Shown: positions 10,001 to 22,400, counted from the stretch's first letter. The stretch is DNA of 64,000 nucleotides from Bombyx mori (GCF_030269925.1 NC_085111.1:7742142-7806141), one strand, 5' to 3'. Numbers and translations: made by a program. Notes: a model not told the origin generated them from the letters alone.

Positions 10001-12939
10001 TCGGGGAGGCGGCAGGAAAACCAGATGGACTAGCCGTTTTAGGAGTCCTATTAATGGTAATTTCAAGTTTTATTTTACTTCGCATAGTCCTCGTTCGCAC
10101 AGCTGCTATGTGCACGTATATTTTTACACACATATATCTACATATACAGAGTGGTAACTTCATTTAAAAATCTCTTTGTCGAATATTTTTCTGGATGCAC
10201 CTGAAGTTTCATCCTTTTGCATTCCGTAAAATATTATCAGAGAAACACTTTTATGTTCTCCGTTTTCGATGTTAGTATAAATACTAACTAAAGTTAAAGT
10301 ATTATTTTAAATTAAATTTAATTTAAATTATTATTACTATTATTAAATTAGTATTATTTTAAATTTAAAAAAATATTTTAACTTTATTAGTTAGTTCATA
10401 TAAACGATGATTGTAACAATAAGTAACCGATAATTCTTTAGGCTCTCGCCGGAACTGCACATATATTTACTTACCGTTATTATCATTGTCATTGTGCAAT
10501 TTGTTTTTAACCTACTATTGTAATTCGTTAATTCTTAAGTAATTATTTGATTATTTCGTTAATGTTTTGCATGTTTTGCTAATACATAGTTGTAATTTCT
10601 ATTCCACGTGATACCGCCGCACTAGCCTATAAATATATTTACAAAACCTAATGTACACATTTCGGTAATCGCGCTGTGTTCATACCTTTCACATGACTTG
10701 AATTAAGAGAATCAACTTGAAGTAATCGTTATATCAGCCTTAAAATATTTAAGATTTATTAATTTCGCTTCTTCTGTACACATTTCCGTCGCTAACTTTC
10801 TCTGCTCGTTTTCAACGACCACATTGTGAAATCGTACATTAAAGTTATAAGAAGTTTATAATCGTACTATGACTAACTGTATTCGTAAATATCTTTGTAC
10901 TGGTACAATTTAAAGTTTCAGCTGTTTGTACGCTGATTTCTATCATTACAAATTACTATTAACTCAACTTTTACTCCGTAGAATGTCATTTATTTCGAAA
11001 GAATTAAATTTTTAAGTAGACGGGTGAATGAGTTCATGGTCCACCAGGTGTTAAGCTGCCCCCAGAGCCCTTAGATATCGTAACATGGATGCTGAAACCC
11101 ACCTTGGGACATGAGGTCAGCATCTCAATCGTATTGTATAATGGCTGTTACGCCATTCAAACCGAAATACATGTCATCGCGGACAAAAATAATATATAGA
11201 TTGCTCAACGACCAATTACCACACTGTCCACATTCAAGTATTCTGGGAATTATAACCCAATTCTTCTATAGATATTTTTTTTTTAAACCCATGTGCTATT
11301 GTGCTATGTGCTATTTTATTGTAATAATAAACAACATGGGCGGTATATTTTTAGATTTTATAATAGTTTTACACGACACGTCACCGAAACCTTGCAACGG
11401 CTGCAAGCCAATCCTTTTATGTATACTTTACTGAGAATTACCCACAATATACAAGTACAGTATCGTCACATGACTTTAAATATAACAATGACCGTCCGTC
11501 ATATCTAATTTCATTTCCAACCTAATTTAAATTATCAGTGGATTTTCTTATTTGTAAAGAATAAAACTTCATGGAGTCTTAATACCTATATAAATATAGT
11601 TTCAAATCTAAAATCATATTACTAGTGGATAGTGTATATATTTTGTGCCAGCATGGTACCAACTACCTTCTGCTTAATATAGTCGTATGAGTGCGATGCG
11701 TTTCGGTATAAAGGGTAAAACAGCTATTATACTAAAAAATTGAGACATAGACCTCATGTCAAAGATGATTGACGACATTTAAATTGTGATATCGTTCATC
11801 CATCCGTCTAGATATATAATAAAGTAAATAATATATTTCTAAGAAACTGACTGATATCAGATACATTAAATGCATAACTTCAAGGAGAAGATAGTTCAGA
11901 ATACCGAGAAATGGCTTTACCTTTTAAAATAAACTTCCTTATGCAAAAACGATTTCGGTAATTCCAGGTTGGCTCGAAACACCGAGAGCTCGATAAAGTT
12001 GTACAGTTACTGCCTTTCGTGCAACACAAAGGCGATAAAGTTACATTTTGCGAGCCCCTCGACCCTGCCAAGCTGCTACCAACCAAGACAGCTTACTGGA
12101 CGTACCCAGGGTCTTTGACAACACCACCGTGCACGGAGTCGGTGATTTGGCTCCTCTTCAAAGAACCCGTACAAGTTTCCGCTGAACAGGTCAGTCGGGC
12201 TTTTTCAAAAAACTTTTTTAGCTTACGCAGAGATATTTAATATCAAAATCAATATCACTGAATTAAAGATAACTTAACGAGGAAAATTAAAGCGGATAAA
12301 TATTTTTTGACACACAAACGGAAACCGGTTTCGTATGTTGGAATTATTATATATTTTTTGGGCATTTAGTTCAATTTCTCGTTATCAGCCTACATTTCAT
12401 TTTAAGCATCCAGTCAAAAGTGATTAAATATTGAATATTAATATTATAACCGGCTTTCTAAGCAGCGTAGAACAGCGAAGAGCTCTTCGACCAAGCAATC
12501 GTGTGAGCTCTTTTATTTTTTTGCATATTAGATATGTATTTAGGCAGCGGTTTGGCTCTGCCCCTGGCATTGAAGTGCATGGGCGACGGTAACCACTCAC
12601 CATCAGGTGGGCCGTGTGCTCGTCTGCCTACAAGGGCAATAAAAAAAGCATAACATAAATGGCGAAGACAAAAAAAAATTGATGTTTATTTACTGTCAAA
12701 TACGTTCGTTTTGCTGTCAATCGAATAGTCTCTTAGTTTTTGTACGTCGTAAATATTTTAGGTAATTTCAAACGAAGCACGCTCAAGGTTACACGTCCAA
12801 TTGATTACAGCTCTCTTTGATGCGGAAGTTGAAATGCGGTGAAGCGTCATGCGGCGTTGAGGCGATGGAGCTGCTCCACAATTACCGGCCCACGCTGCCC
12901 CTCGGCAACAGGGAGTTGCGCGAGTACGGCGGCAACTAG
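6842..12939 (+). CDS. alpha-carbonic anhydrase (5' exon not found)
   Basis: This enzyme interconverts CO2 and bicarbonate at a zinc site. The coding exons are 6842-7033, 9839-10056, 11968-12189 and 12811-12939, all with AG/GT borders and compatible phases. They give about 253 residues ending at TAG 12937. Family marks in order: an RQSPVDI segment; the first two zinc ligands in QWHCHWG; the third in [18 protein letters not shown]; then [15 protein letters not shown], containing the active-site Thr of the SLTTPP motif; and a normal cytosolic-type end at [11 protein letters not shown]. The first exon, which normally carries an HWGY motif and ends in G of ENG, is not visible, so start and signal peptide cannot be judged. 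The lack of a C-terminal hydrophobic or GPI-like tail suggests a cytosolic isoform. The largest intron (7034-9838) contains a 1.56-kb DNA transposon and a Helitron. Confidence 0.92.
7317..8877. mobile_element. 1.56-kb pogo/Tc1-like DNA transposon, TIRs and TA duplication
   Basis: The body is 7319-8875. Left end 'gggtaagtccggggtag' continues 'atggccata'. The right end is its reverse complement with one mismatch over 26-27 bases. TA dinucleotides flank both ends (7317-7318 and 8876-8877), as expected for the IS630-Tc1-mariner superfamily. Inside, the motif 'ggagagatggcc' recurs (7346, 7689 and a variant near 8680). An open frame at 7638-7970 has no recognised catalytic domain, and a second frame starting MPNNCVYK is broken early. 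The pogo assignment rests on TIR style and the TA site, and is an inference. Confidence 0.7.
9492..9734 (+). mobile_element. Non-autonomous Helitron, copy 1 (243 bp)
   Basis: Starts 'TCTATACTAATATATAAATC' and ends 'gggtacagCTAG', inserted between A (9491) and T (9735), the rolling-circle transposon signature. It shares most of its length with the copy at 40577. It lies in a carbonic anhydrase intron. Confidence 0.8.
9839..10056 (+). CDS. Carbonic anhydrase exon B (zinc-site exon)
   Basis: Acceptor 'aattacag', donor 'ATG|gtaattt'. It completes a Glu codon and encodes [20 protein letters not shown], then [15 protein letters not shown] and [12 protein letters not shown]. All three zinc-binding His are here. 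It ends in phase 0. Confidence 0.92.
11036..11170 (-). repeat. Bm1 SINE fragment
   Basis: Reverse complement of the Bm1 3' half: 'ggtccaccaggtgttaag' at one end and 'cgccattcaaaccgaaat' at the other, with diverged middle. Lies in the carbonic anhydrase intron between exons B and C. Confidence 0.6.
11693..11763 (+). repeat. Degenerate Bm1-like fragment
   Basis: The segment 'gcgatgcgtttcggtataaa' followed by a diverged 'gagacatagacctcatgtc' resembles the middle of Bm1. Confidence 0.4.
11968..12189 (+). CDS. Carbonic anhydrase exon C
   Basis: Acceptor 'ggtaattccag', donor 'GAACAG|gtcagt'; phase 0 at both ends. Encodes [15 protein letters not shown] through [19 protein letters not shown] to VSAEQ. 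It carries the active-site Thr. Confidence 0.92.
12541..12649 (+). repeat. Retroposon 3'-end repeat, family 2
   Basis: 'taggcagcggtttggctctg' through 'caccatcaggtgggccgtg' to an A-rich end. It closely matches 43979-44098. It sits in the last carbonic anhydrase intron. Confidence 0.6.
12811..12939 (+). CDS. Carbonic anhydrase terminal exon
   Basis: Acceptor 'ttgattacag'; encodes [14 protein letters not shown] through [20 protein letters not shown] and stops at TAG 12937-12939. The RPTLPLGNR motif is the usual family C-terminus. Confidence 0.92.
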   Translation, partial: LSLMRKLKCGEASCGVEAMELLHNYRPTLPLGNRELREYGGN

Positions 12940-13219
12940 CGATATCACAAACTGCACATTAACTGACGTCCTCAAGTAACGGGCTCGTTGTGGGTCCACC
13001 AAACACATTAACAACTTGTATGACATATTGGCGTATGACTGTTTGCGTTTGTCAAGGTAACCACAATACGCGAAGGTCATTATATAAAACGCCCGAGGCA
13101 AATAGTTCGCGAACCAAACATGATCTGTTACAAGATTCAATTTATAGTTAAGCCGAATTTGTAAAAATGTGCCTAGTGAACCTGTCCACCTTTTGTAGCG
13201 CCGGGCTAAATATTTTTAT

Positions 13220-13225
13220 AATAAA
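13220..13225 (+). promoter_or_regulatory. Possible poly(A) signal of carbonic anhydrase
   Basis: AATAAA, 281 bases beyond the stop codon and the first such hexamer after it that I noticed. Confidence 0.4.
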
Positions 13226-16200
13226 TATCAGTATACAAAGGTACCTTTAGGATCTCGTATATTGTCTACAATTGCGCAATGTGCTCTAATTGTAATGTAA
13301 CATAAACATTTGTATGTACTTTAATTAATGTTTCCGTCACATCTTTGTCGTGGCTGCATATCGTGTTCTCAACGATTTCGGTTAAAAATTTGAATTCAGA
13401 AATCTCTTTATGCCAACTTTATATATAAAATTATATTTAATGGAATGACCGTTTTGTTCAAACTGGAGTGTCCAAACAGATCTTTTATTAAAAGTTTTTT
13501 TAGCATCATTTACACCATTTTGTTAATCAACCCAGCTCCGGTGCTAAGAGTGATAATTCTACAACGACATGCCATATTATATGTTGTTTTATTAAAAAAG
13601 ACACACAGGGTGGATATTTGGAACAGGGCCATAAGTATACAGCGTTAAAGCTACAAAAACACGCATCTATGTACATATGTACGTGATGGAATAGGTATGT
13701 TCCGTAATAGAGTTGGACGACTCGGTTAAAATGAATAGTACTAAAATTTTAATTTTAAATAGTAGGAATATACTATATCTCACAAGATACACAGCATATC
13801 TGAAAAAGAATTTAGATTTTTCCAACAAACTGTTTTGAAAAGTTAAACGGGGGCACTATACTTAATACTTTGAAACGTAATAATAATCATTTTTTTAAAG
13901 TACATCGTGACCGCTTCTGTGCTTATTTTTACATAATATTCTATTCCTCAGACGTCTTTGGAGTATTTCTAATAATATTTATTTGTTAATTTCAGCACAC
14001 CGTAATAAACTCTAAAATCGACATCGTCCCAAATTTCTCTGGGCCTGATCAGATGCCAAATCCCAAAGTAAAATATTAATAACACAGTCGTGGGAACAGA
14101 ACAGACAAAATGATGGATTGCGCAAAAGTGTGCGTTCCGTACCTTTGGCTGCAAAGCACACCTAAAGATTTAAAATCTGGCCATAGAGAAGTATCGATAT
14201 CGATATCATTCAGGTAGTTTTAAACAAATTGCAGCACGATAAACGTCACAAAACTTTAACAGCTATTGGTCATATTTTTGTTGCTTATATATAAAAGTAC
14301 AATTAAGAGAATAATTGAGGCCATTTTATCTACTGCTGCGATTTGACCGAAGACAAGAACTTCTTATTGTCTTCCATCACCCTTGAGGTATGAGTAAATA
14401 GGTACCTACTAAAAACGTTGTTTTCGTGTTAATTAGACGTTTATCTATGAATTAAGCTACATCCCCATTTAAAGACCCCCTTAAAATCATTTTTATATCT
14501 TATGAAAATAGTTACATAAGTTTTGCATTATTTGTATGTAAAATTAAAATTTCAAAATAGATATTAATACAATAAAAGTAAATTAATTAATTAATTAATT
14601 GTAAGTTTTAAAACTGTATGACAGTGTACGATATTTTTACGTTGAGCAGCTTAAGCAGCTAAGTCAGGGAGATTTTTATTAAATGAAACATGTGTGTACT
14701 TTTGGATAAATGCTATCGACATTTCAGACGTACCTACTAGCTTCTGAATTTCATAACTACCTACTTGCAATTCACTTCGCACGTCAGGCAACTAAACATT
14801 ATTTAAATTTGTAAAGAGTTTCAAAAATTCCCTGATCCATAGATCAAAGAATATTACGTATTCTTTATCGACATAATAATTTTAGAGTTGAAATAATGGT
14901 GAATGGCCTTGTAAGCGCCGAATGACATGTGCGCCTCGAGACATTTAAGCGCGATGTGATAGATAGCACTTAAAATTGCGACACTGCTCTTTTCGAAATA
15001 TCCAAAGTTAGTGCTAAATTTATTTCATGGAAGAGTTTAGGATTTATAAACGTTTCATTTTTAATTATGCAAATATTAACCTATACTCAATATGCACTTC
15101 TGGATAGCAGTTTTTAAAACAGAAGTATTAAAATATGTAGATGTATCTATAAACAAAATTGCAATTACAGTAAATTTTAATAAAATAAATTTTAATGTTT
15201 CAAAGTTATTTTTAAATTGGTTTACTTTGTCGTTCATTCAGAGTTAGTATCACCATCATAATCACCATAAATTAAACAAATCATGAGTACACCTGAAGTA
15301 CATTAATATTGTGCCTCGGATCGTATCGTGTCATAAGATATTTTAAAATGTTATTTAATAAGTAAGAATCGTGGAGATTAAAATATTAAAAAGTTATTGA
15401 AATACAATTACATTATTTTAAGAGATATGCAGTTTCATTTATCTTCCTTTCTCTGTGATGAACCAAAACTGAATGAAATATTAAAATTGAACTTTATTAT
15501 AGGCATCGATCGTAGATCATGGTTATAGGTAATTTTAAGGTTAGGTATATTGAATAAAATAAGATAGTTTTCGGAAACGAGTGATGCAAAGTATATAATA
15601 CTCGTAGAAGACTAACAGATTAAGGCTTACTTCACAAATTTCATAATGTGTCATAATTTTACTTGTAGCGCACCGCACACAAATATGTGCAGGATAACTG
15701 AAAAACAACTTTTAAAAGCTTCATCATTTCGACTACAAAATTACCTTTATACCCCCCTTCTCAATGTACTTTCTGTAACTACCTAATTAAAGGAATTAAA
15801 TAACCGCTAATAAACTTCTTTTCTTTTCCTAAAATATCAAACCCGATTTCGGAAGTTCTTTGTTAAATTTTATTTTTAAAGCGAAGAGAAGCTAAGAGTG
15901 GAATTCGCTTCGACAAATATAAAAATATCGTGCATCAAATCATTTAAAAAAAATTATTTAAAGATAGGTCCGCAAAGGTGAAAAATAAATAAAAGAAACA
16001 TCATTTTGATAGTTTATTAAAAAAATTAAAAAAATACAATTCATTCCGAAATGACTTATTGAGTTTTTGGACAATAACAGGTGTATCTACATTAACTTCG
16101 ATTCGACCATACTAAAAGCGTTGGATTTAATTCATTCATGATAATTACTGTTAGTTTGAACAAAATTCAAATTCGATTCTCAAAGAAATGTTAAGCATTT

Positions 16201-18216
16201 TACAGATATACATTTGCTTTAGTCATTAAAATAAATATGTTGTGCAGCCTTTGTCATCTATCATTACGGAAGTTTGTATAAAATCTAAAAAATCTTGTTA
16301 TTGGAACTTCTTAGAAAATCATTTTCCAATGCTATAGATGTGAAAATAATTATGAATGCCGGTGGTTAGTCAATCGAGTCCCTCCTGGGTGAGCTCGTTC
16401 CCACCCACTTGTCCTGGTAAAGCTGGAAAGGCTCAAGTACCACCAGTGATACCTCCTTCAAAAGAAAAAGTCATCGAGCACTAGTTTAAAAATGATGGTT
16501 CTATTAGTATTCGTGTCAGCAAAGGGAAGACGTTTTTATTTTCACTTAGTCTCTAGAGTTAGGATGCAAATTGGCTGTCTTGAAGTCGTGTAAAAATAAG
16601 TCCTAAGTAAGTGACGAACAGTTTTTGCACTTCAAATCTGAAACTTAAGTAATTGGAACTGGTTATATTAGAATTATTCATCGTTCACTTCAACAATGTC
16701 AAAAGTTACTTTTAGGACTCCACTCTTTCCATTATTCTCAAGTGGCCCGTTTAAAGTTCTTTCTATTTGATGATAGCATAGCTCCTTATTATAATCTGGA
16801 AGCTCAGTATTATGTTTAAGTGGGTTTTCCTGAACCGGCAGATTTGTAGCAGGACGCTTTATCCTTCGGGAATTTAATGCAATCCATGTTGAAAACGTAA
16901 GCAGAAACGCAGAACACGATGTTTATGAGCTTACAAAGTTTGTGTACAGAAGTAATTACTGCCTGCTGACACGAACTTACCGCCACATTATGAATGCAAA
17001 GCTTAGGAAACAGACTCGAAAAATCGAGCCGTAAGAACCACCGTATGAAATTAATCAATGGTTTGCTCAATATTTCGCTGGTTTGTGATACAGCTTTTCA
17101 ATTTCGGTTTAACAATTTATTTTGTCGTGAATGTGTAGGAATAGTGTGTGCAGCATATATAATGTAATCGTTGTCTTTTTTGAGAATTAATAACAGTTGT
17201 GTACATGCAAGTGTAAAACTTTGACAATTCAAGTTTTAACTTTTGACTATACAGTTCGAATAATTTCATTTAAATATATAATTTGCTAACAATACAAACA
17301 TATAAATCTCATATAGATATATCAATGGTGCGAATTAAAATTACGTAATAACGTCATGCTTCGATGATTAATCTCAAAATTAATAACTAATTTACTAACA
17401 ATAAGCATTAAAGTATGCATTCGTCTAGATATTTTTAACATAAAGAAAATGTCACAAAAATCGAAAACAACATGTCGCAATGTCGCAGAGGTGAACATTT
17501 CAGACATTTGGCAAGAGTTATCCACACAAAGAGCTGTTCGGATAGTACAATACTTCTGGTTTCACAGAGCGTTTCGAGCATCAGCTGTTTTATACCCGAT
17601 GCTCTGTGGAAACTGCTCCGTAAAGTTCAACCATTAAAACACACGCCACACGAGCAGAATGCAACCAACCACTGTTTGTTACGCATTCCACGCATTCCAA
17701 CAGATCATTTTTACCACGAACTATCCAGCTCTAGAATGAACTCTCCTTGTCAATCTTTTCCGTGCGCTACATGTAATAGTCTAAGTAAACGAGATTTGAA
17801 AACTCGCTTTCGAAGGTGCGATGAGTAACGGTGATCCCTTACGCTAAGTTGAATCTTTGAAGGCAATAAAATTCAAGTTTTAACCATTCAAAGAAAGGAT
17901 AAATTGCTATATAATTTAATATAAACAAAAATAAAATGAGTATTATGGCTTTATACAATATAATATTCACAATGCTCGCCCGATTGCAAAATATTTTTAA
18001 GTTAATTGTAGTAGTAAGTTTAAAGTAATTTTGTAGGTTCTCTCGAAATTTTATCGCCTAGTTTTCGTTCACTGTTCATTTGATTTTTTGATTAGATTAA
18101 CATATAAATATACGCATTTTTGTAATAATGATAATCATCAATTATGTTTTTTTTATTTAATTTACTTGTAACAAAGATTTAATTCACTTAAGGCCTGGTC
18201 AAATCACATTATATAA
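13226..18216. other. Gene-free AT-rich intergenic region
   Basis: No exon with family similarity was recognised on either strand. Open frames here (for example 13445-13648 +, 16816-17070 -, 17472-17828 +) lack domains, splice context and conserved motifs. A short (AATT)n run is at 14581-14601. Confidence 0.45.
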
Positions 18217-18616
18217 CAGTGTCCCAGGAGGTAACGATAACCTGGCATCGGGGAAAAGATACTCTTACGATGAGCTAGTAAGTAAAAACAGCGTTCTATA
18301 CACAGTAGTACTCAAGTACCAACAATTATATTAATAAACTAAAAATACACTACCCGGAACCCGTTTATTCTTCTACGTATGTAGCTCAGTTAGGTATTCT
18401 ATTGTTTTTTTTTTACAAAATTTTTCAGTAAATTTAGAGTAGGTACATTTATCGATGATATTTACTACTTACTATTTTGGGTTTTTGCGTATTTTTTTGT
18501 TTAATGAATAGTTGGTACTCAAGTACTACTGTGTAAAACGCTGTTTTTTTTGTACTGGCTCATCATAAGTGCCTTTCCCCCGATATCAGGTTATCGTTAC
18601 TTTCTGAGACACCCTG
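18217..18616. mobile_element. 400-bp element with about 105-bp terminal inverted repeats
   Basis: Left arm from 'cagtgtcccaggaggtaacg' to 'actcaagtaccaac'. The right arm runs from 'gttggtactcaagtactac' to 'gacaccctg', pairing with small mismatches over roughly 105 bases. The central 190 bases are AT-rich and non-coding. Flanks are TA-rich (tatataa and tatgttt) but no clean duplication is seen. Confidence 0.7.
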
Positions 18617-19913
18617 TATGTTTACGAAGAGCGCCGCACCATATCAAGATCCAATCTCGTAAAAACATTAAGGCGTCTGTGATGTATTACAAGCTAAACC
18701 TTTGTTTAGAATATTTACATATTTTTAAAAGATATTGTAATTAAATATTTCGTTTAACCTATTATTTTCATCATAGGCAACATATCGCTTAGATAAACTA
18801 ATCGTTGTTTAATTTATATTACGCCTTCTTTCAAATTGCTAATATCACAAAGCAGTCTTAAATTCAATGATTTATATACTATTTACGCTCTTAATTACAC
18901 TGGTTAATTATTAATTTAATATAATATGTTGAAGGTAAAAGTAGACCGTTAACTATGGCCGAGGTAGAGTTTCGGTCTTATAATACAAAATACTCGGCTG
19001 TATGGGCTACATCCCCTGTAATTGTCCCAAGTGGACAAACAGAGAAAATAATCACCGTGACCATTGACCAGTATTCTCTTTACTATATTCTAATTTATAT
19101 TCTATACAACAACATTGGTACACAAGTCATACTAAATGAGACATGTCGATCGGTCCACCTGTAATCTGCATCCTTCGTAACCGTTTGCCAAGACAAGTTA
19201 AATAATTCGGTCGTTGAACCGTTGACAGACCTTTTTTGGAATGAAAACTGCATTTTGACTAAATAACCGACTATAAAGTTGAAAAAAAAAGGTAATTCAA
19301 AGTATAATATTGATACAACTTATTAGATCTTCCTTCTGTCGTCTGCACATCGATTACGTAGAGACGTTGCAGGTCAATAATTATCGAGAGATGTCATTCA
19401 GTCGGTATTCGATCGACACATCTAAATTCTATCATTTTATTCTTTGATTTATATTTATAATATTTTGCTCTATAAATATTATACACATTTTTGTAAAGGT
19501 GGGATTTTTACTTAGTTCTAGGTGTTTGGGCACCTTTTCCGAATGTAAAACAACCATGTATTACTACCCATTTTGAAGCAAGGTATCGAATCCCCGAATC
19601 ATAGCACCACACGTTGGGTGCTGTGAGGTGGTATGTAAAAAGAGTCGAATGTAATCAGAAATCTTATTGGTTAGTATTTCTACAACGGAAAAACAGTTGG
19701 CAAAAACTGCTCTGCATTCTCTCAGTAATATATGTGTATCCTGTGCATCGGACGTTCTTCAAATATCTAAGATTACCTTCAATACATACGAAACAGTGAA
19801 ATATAATTCTAGGATTTAGTTTTTTATGTTACTGTACCAAGGAACAGCAGGTCTACAATCTGTTTTGATTTTCGGAATGGTTCCAATATACCTTATTGCA
19901 AATAAAACATTTT
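18617..19913. other. Downstream flank of PLEKHJ1
   Basis: AT-rich; the part adjoining 19914 is presumably 3' UTR. No gene or repeat recognised. Confidence 0.4.
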
Positions 19914-20498
19914 TTAAAACGTAATAAGATCTTCACTTGATGTCTGTAGTTCTCTATTAGAATCACTGTCATTGGGCACTAAATGTTTGGGTGATATTTT
20001 TCTCCTTGGTGGCACAGGTATGTCATCAAGTATTCCTGTTGTATTCAAATGCCTTCCATGTTCAGCAAATACTTTGACATCATAGTTTAATTCAGCACGT
20101 CGACTATTTGGTGACAGTTTAGTACGTACGGGCGGACTGGGCGCCGCTCTGGAGTATGAAGGGCGATTGTCAAATATACTAGAATCCATTAGATTTACAC
20201 TCCCAGGAAGAAGAGCTGAGGTTTTACTTCTTCCTAATGCAAAAGTGCATTCTTCATCTTTTTCACTTTTTGGTTTTGATTCATTGGTATAGAAAGTAGC
20301 TTTTTGTATGAACTCCGTACGACAATGCTTGTAGGCCTGAACATCTGACTTGCTTCGTTCAAGAGTGAATGCACCGTTAGTGTGGAGATGACAACTAAAC
20401 GAGCTTGTGTTCACTGTGCATGCAGGTGTTGTTGAAAAAGGAACAGCAGGTGCCCACAAACAAGCACCCTCATTTCTAGGCACCAACAATAATGGATC
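19914..20498 (-). CDS. PLEKHJ1: PLEKHJ1 exon 4 (C-terminal extension)
   Basis: Acceptor 'tctcccgttag'; encodes DPLLLVPRNEGACLWAPAVP and a low-complexity Ser/Pro tail ending SSEDLITF, stop at 19914. It includes PSPPVRTK and DIPVPPRRK. Confidence 0.85.
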   Translation of the reverse strand, partial: DPLLLVPRNEGACLWAPAVPFSTTPACTVNTSSFSCHLHTNGAFTLERSKSDVQAYKHCRTEFIQKATFYTNESKPKSEKDEECTFALGRSKTSALLPGSVNLMDSSIFDNRPSYSRAAPSPPVRTKLSPNSRRAELNYDVKVFAEHGRHLNTTGILDDIPVPPRRKISPKHLVPNDSDSNRELQTSSEDLITF

Positions 20499-22155
20499 CT
20501 AACGGGAGATAACAAAATAATTAAAGGTTAACTATATTAAGCTATAAAATAAATGGAAGCTATATTTAAATTAATATAATAATAATAATAAATTTACATT
20601 TTTTTTATTTTCTTACCTTGCCAGTGATTGAGAATATTTTGGATTGTAAAGTATGGAGTCTATTACGTAAATATTCATATGAGCATTCCCGTAAACTGAT
20701 TACCCATTTTACTACATTATCCTCAGCTCGCGCAGCAAATACATGCCTCTTTTCGGGTTCATCTCTGAAAGGTGTATTCTGAATTTATCAATGCCTATAA
20801 AATCTGTAAATTTTTACTAAATTATATTCACACCATTGCCCCGGCAATTTACAAGTATTTTGCTACATAATATGATTATGGCCCTAAAGTATCATTTTTA
20901 TTTAAACAATGTTGATGTTAAATAAAGGCTATAAACATTACAAAGTCAATGCCACAAATCACCTTCAGACATGGGAGAGATGGCCACACTGTCTATATGA
21001 ATGTTGGAGGTCATTACTCTAAATGAAAATCAAAAATATTAGGAAATTAGTCAAATATATTGCTATACAAGTGCATCATCCCAGCAATATTTTATGTATG
21101 TATGTACCTGTACCAAAAATAGGTCCAATAACAATATCCTCCTAACTTTATAATAATACAGTATGACATGAGTCAGAGTCAGGCTAGTGATTTTAATTTT
21201 ATGTGTATATGTGAGCTTGTAGATATAAAAACTTGAATGTTACTACCCACTTTGACATGAGACATGAGGTCTAAGTCTCAATTAACTGTTGGCCCACCCT
21301 TCAAACCAGAACATATTAGGGCTATGTGGCAGAAAAACAGAGGGTAGTTGTACCAGATCTTACAGCCTCATGAAACAAATTCAATAAAAGAGTCAGTATG
21401 TGCTATATCTGTATGCCACCTTAAAATACATGCTTTTTCCGTTGTCCAATCATCATGAGTCATCTAGGCATGTACCAGTAATTGCTTCATTAAGCAATTT
21501 AGAAAAATGATGTGACACTGAAACTGAATGCCCATTAAATAAAATGGACACTGATAATTATGATCATTTTGCTGCATAGGTATAGTATGGTATCCAAAGA
21601 AGTGCATTTCAAGTAGCAAATGAAAATTCTCCAGAGAAACAAATGCTAAGAATATAGTACTCACATAAATGAAATTGAGAATGAGAATGGTATGCTCTGG
21701 CCATGTTCCATCTGTATTGACGAGTTTTCCAATACAAATACTCCAGCAGGGTTTTTCGTGTCAAATTTACCCATTTCACTTATTTTAAAATAAAATAAAT
21801 AGTTGTTAATTAGCCGAAACCATCGTTCCTTAAAAACTGTAATAAAAATTTTTATCAACTACAACATATATCTTGTGCCTGTTCTGAATATAAATTATAT
21901 GTTTTTGATAATAACTTAAACAGCCACATAAGGATCATTAATTATATTAATTACATTAAAAAAATTCTTGAAGATATAGAGATATACAGCGAACACATAA
22001 GAACGTTTAAATGAATGATATTTGAGAAAACAAACTGTTTACTCACTTGCTTGATGTCTGTAGCTTCCATTTGTAATCTTTTTGTAATTTAATCTTCCTT
22101 CAATTACACAAGGTCGATCGCTCAGCTGAGCGACTTCTCGAACGTTGCATTTCAT
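19914..22155 (-). CDS. PLEKHJ1: PLEKHJ1-like PH-domain protein with extended C-terminus
   Basis: A pleckstrin-homology protein, expected to act in endosomal or phosphoinositide-dependent traffic by family knowledge only. Exons on the - strand are 22155-22047, 21836-21665, 20764-20617 and 20498-19914. Phases agree and give 337 residues. The N-terminus MKCNVREVAQLSDRP fits the human start (M-R-Y-N-E-K-E-L pattern), so ATG 22155 was chosen over ATG 22070, which is in another frame. The PH core shows EGRLNYKK, FKERWFRL, NNYLFYFK, FSISFIDEPEKRHVF and the terminal helix WVISLRECSYEYLRNRL, then SITGKDPL. Human PLEKHJ1 ends soon after this point (149 residues). This protein continues about 190 residues, Ser/Pro-rich, with PSPPVR and PVPPRR. 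These fit the SH3-ligand pattern PxxPxR. The homology is secure; the tail's role is unknown. Confidence 0.88.
20617..20764 (-). CDS. PLEKHJ1: PLEKHJ1 exon 3
   Basis: Acceptor 'acctttcag'; completes Ile and encodes DEPEKRHVFAARAEDNVVKW, then the last PH helix to SITGK; donor 'AAG|gtaaga'. Confidence 0.88.
21240..21312 (-). repeat. Bm1 SINE fragment
   Basis: Diverged antisense piece: 'actacccactttgacatgag', 'gaggtctaagtctcaa' and 'cccacccttcaaaccagaa' follow the Bm1 order. Lies in PLEKHJ1 intron 2. Confidence 0.5.
21665..21836 (-). CDS. PLEKHJ1: PLEKHJ1 exon 2
   Basis: Acceptor 'tttttattacag'; encodes FKERWFRLINNYLFYFKI to FSISF; donor 'AT|gtgagt', phase 2. An upstream AG at about 21859 would also give an open frame, but it joins only to the wrong frame of exon 1. 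Confidence 0.85.
22047..22155 (-). CDS. PLEKHJ1: PLEKHJ1 exon 1
   Basis: ATG at 22155-22153; encodes MKCNVREVAQLSDRPCVIEG and on to SYRHQA; donor 'A|gtgagt', phase 1. Confidence 0.82.
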
Positions 22156-22400
22156 TTGGAAAAATCCTTTTTTTGGATTTTAATGGAATTTATTACTCAT
22201 ACACCATATTTTAATTTCATTCGACACAAATTAATTTGGTTAATTGACAGTTGACAATACTACAGTAGTAGTTTTATTTTTCCAAATGGAAAGGCATAAG
22301 TATCATACCATACGGCCTAATCTTTTATATATAGGTATATATATATTTATTGTATGAAAAATCATAATATGAAATGAAATAAAATGAAGTTGATTAATTG

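Noticed and set aside
16816..17070. 84-codon - strand ORF
   Set aside because: No domain, splice context or repeat match; length is within chance.
21661..21858. Alternative PLEKHJ1 start using ATG 22070 and an acceptor near 21859
   Set aside because: It gives MEATDIKQ followed by LIKIFITV, which breaks the PH-domain start. The chosen model matches the family N-terminus and all phases.
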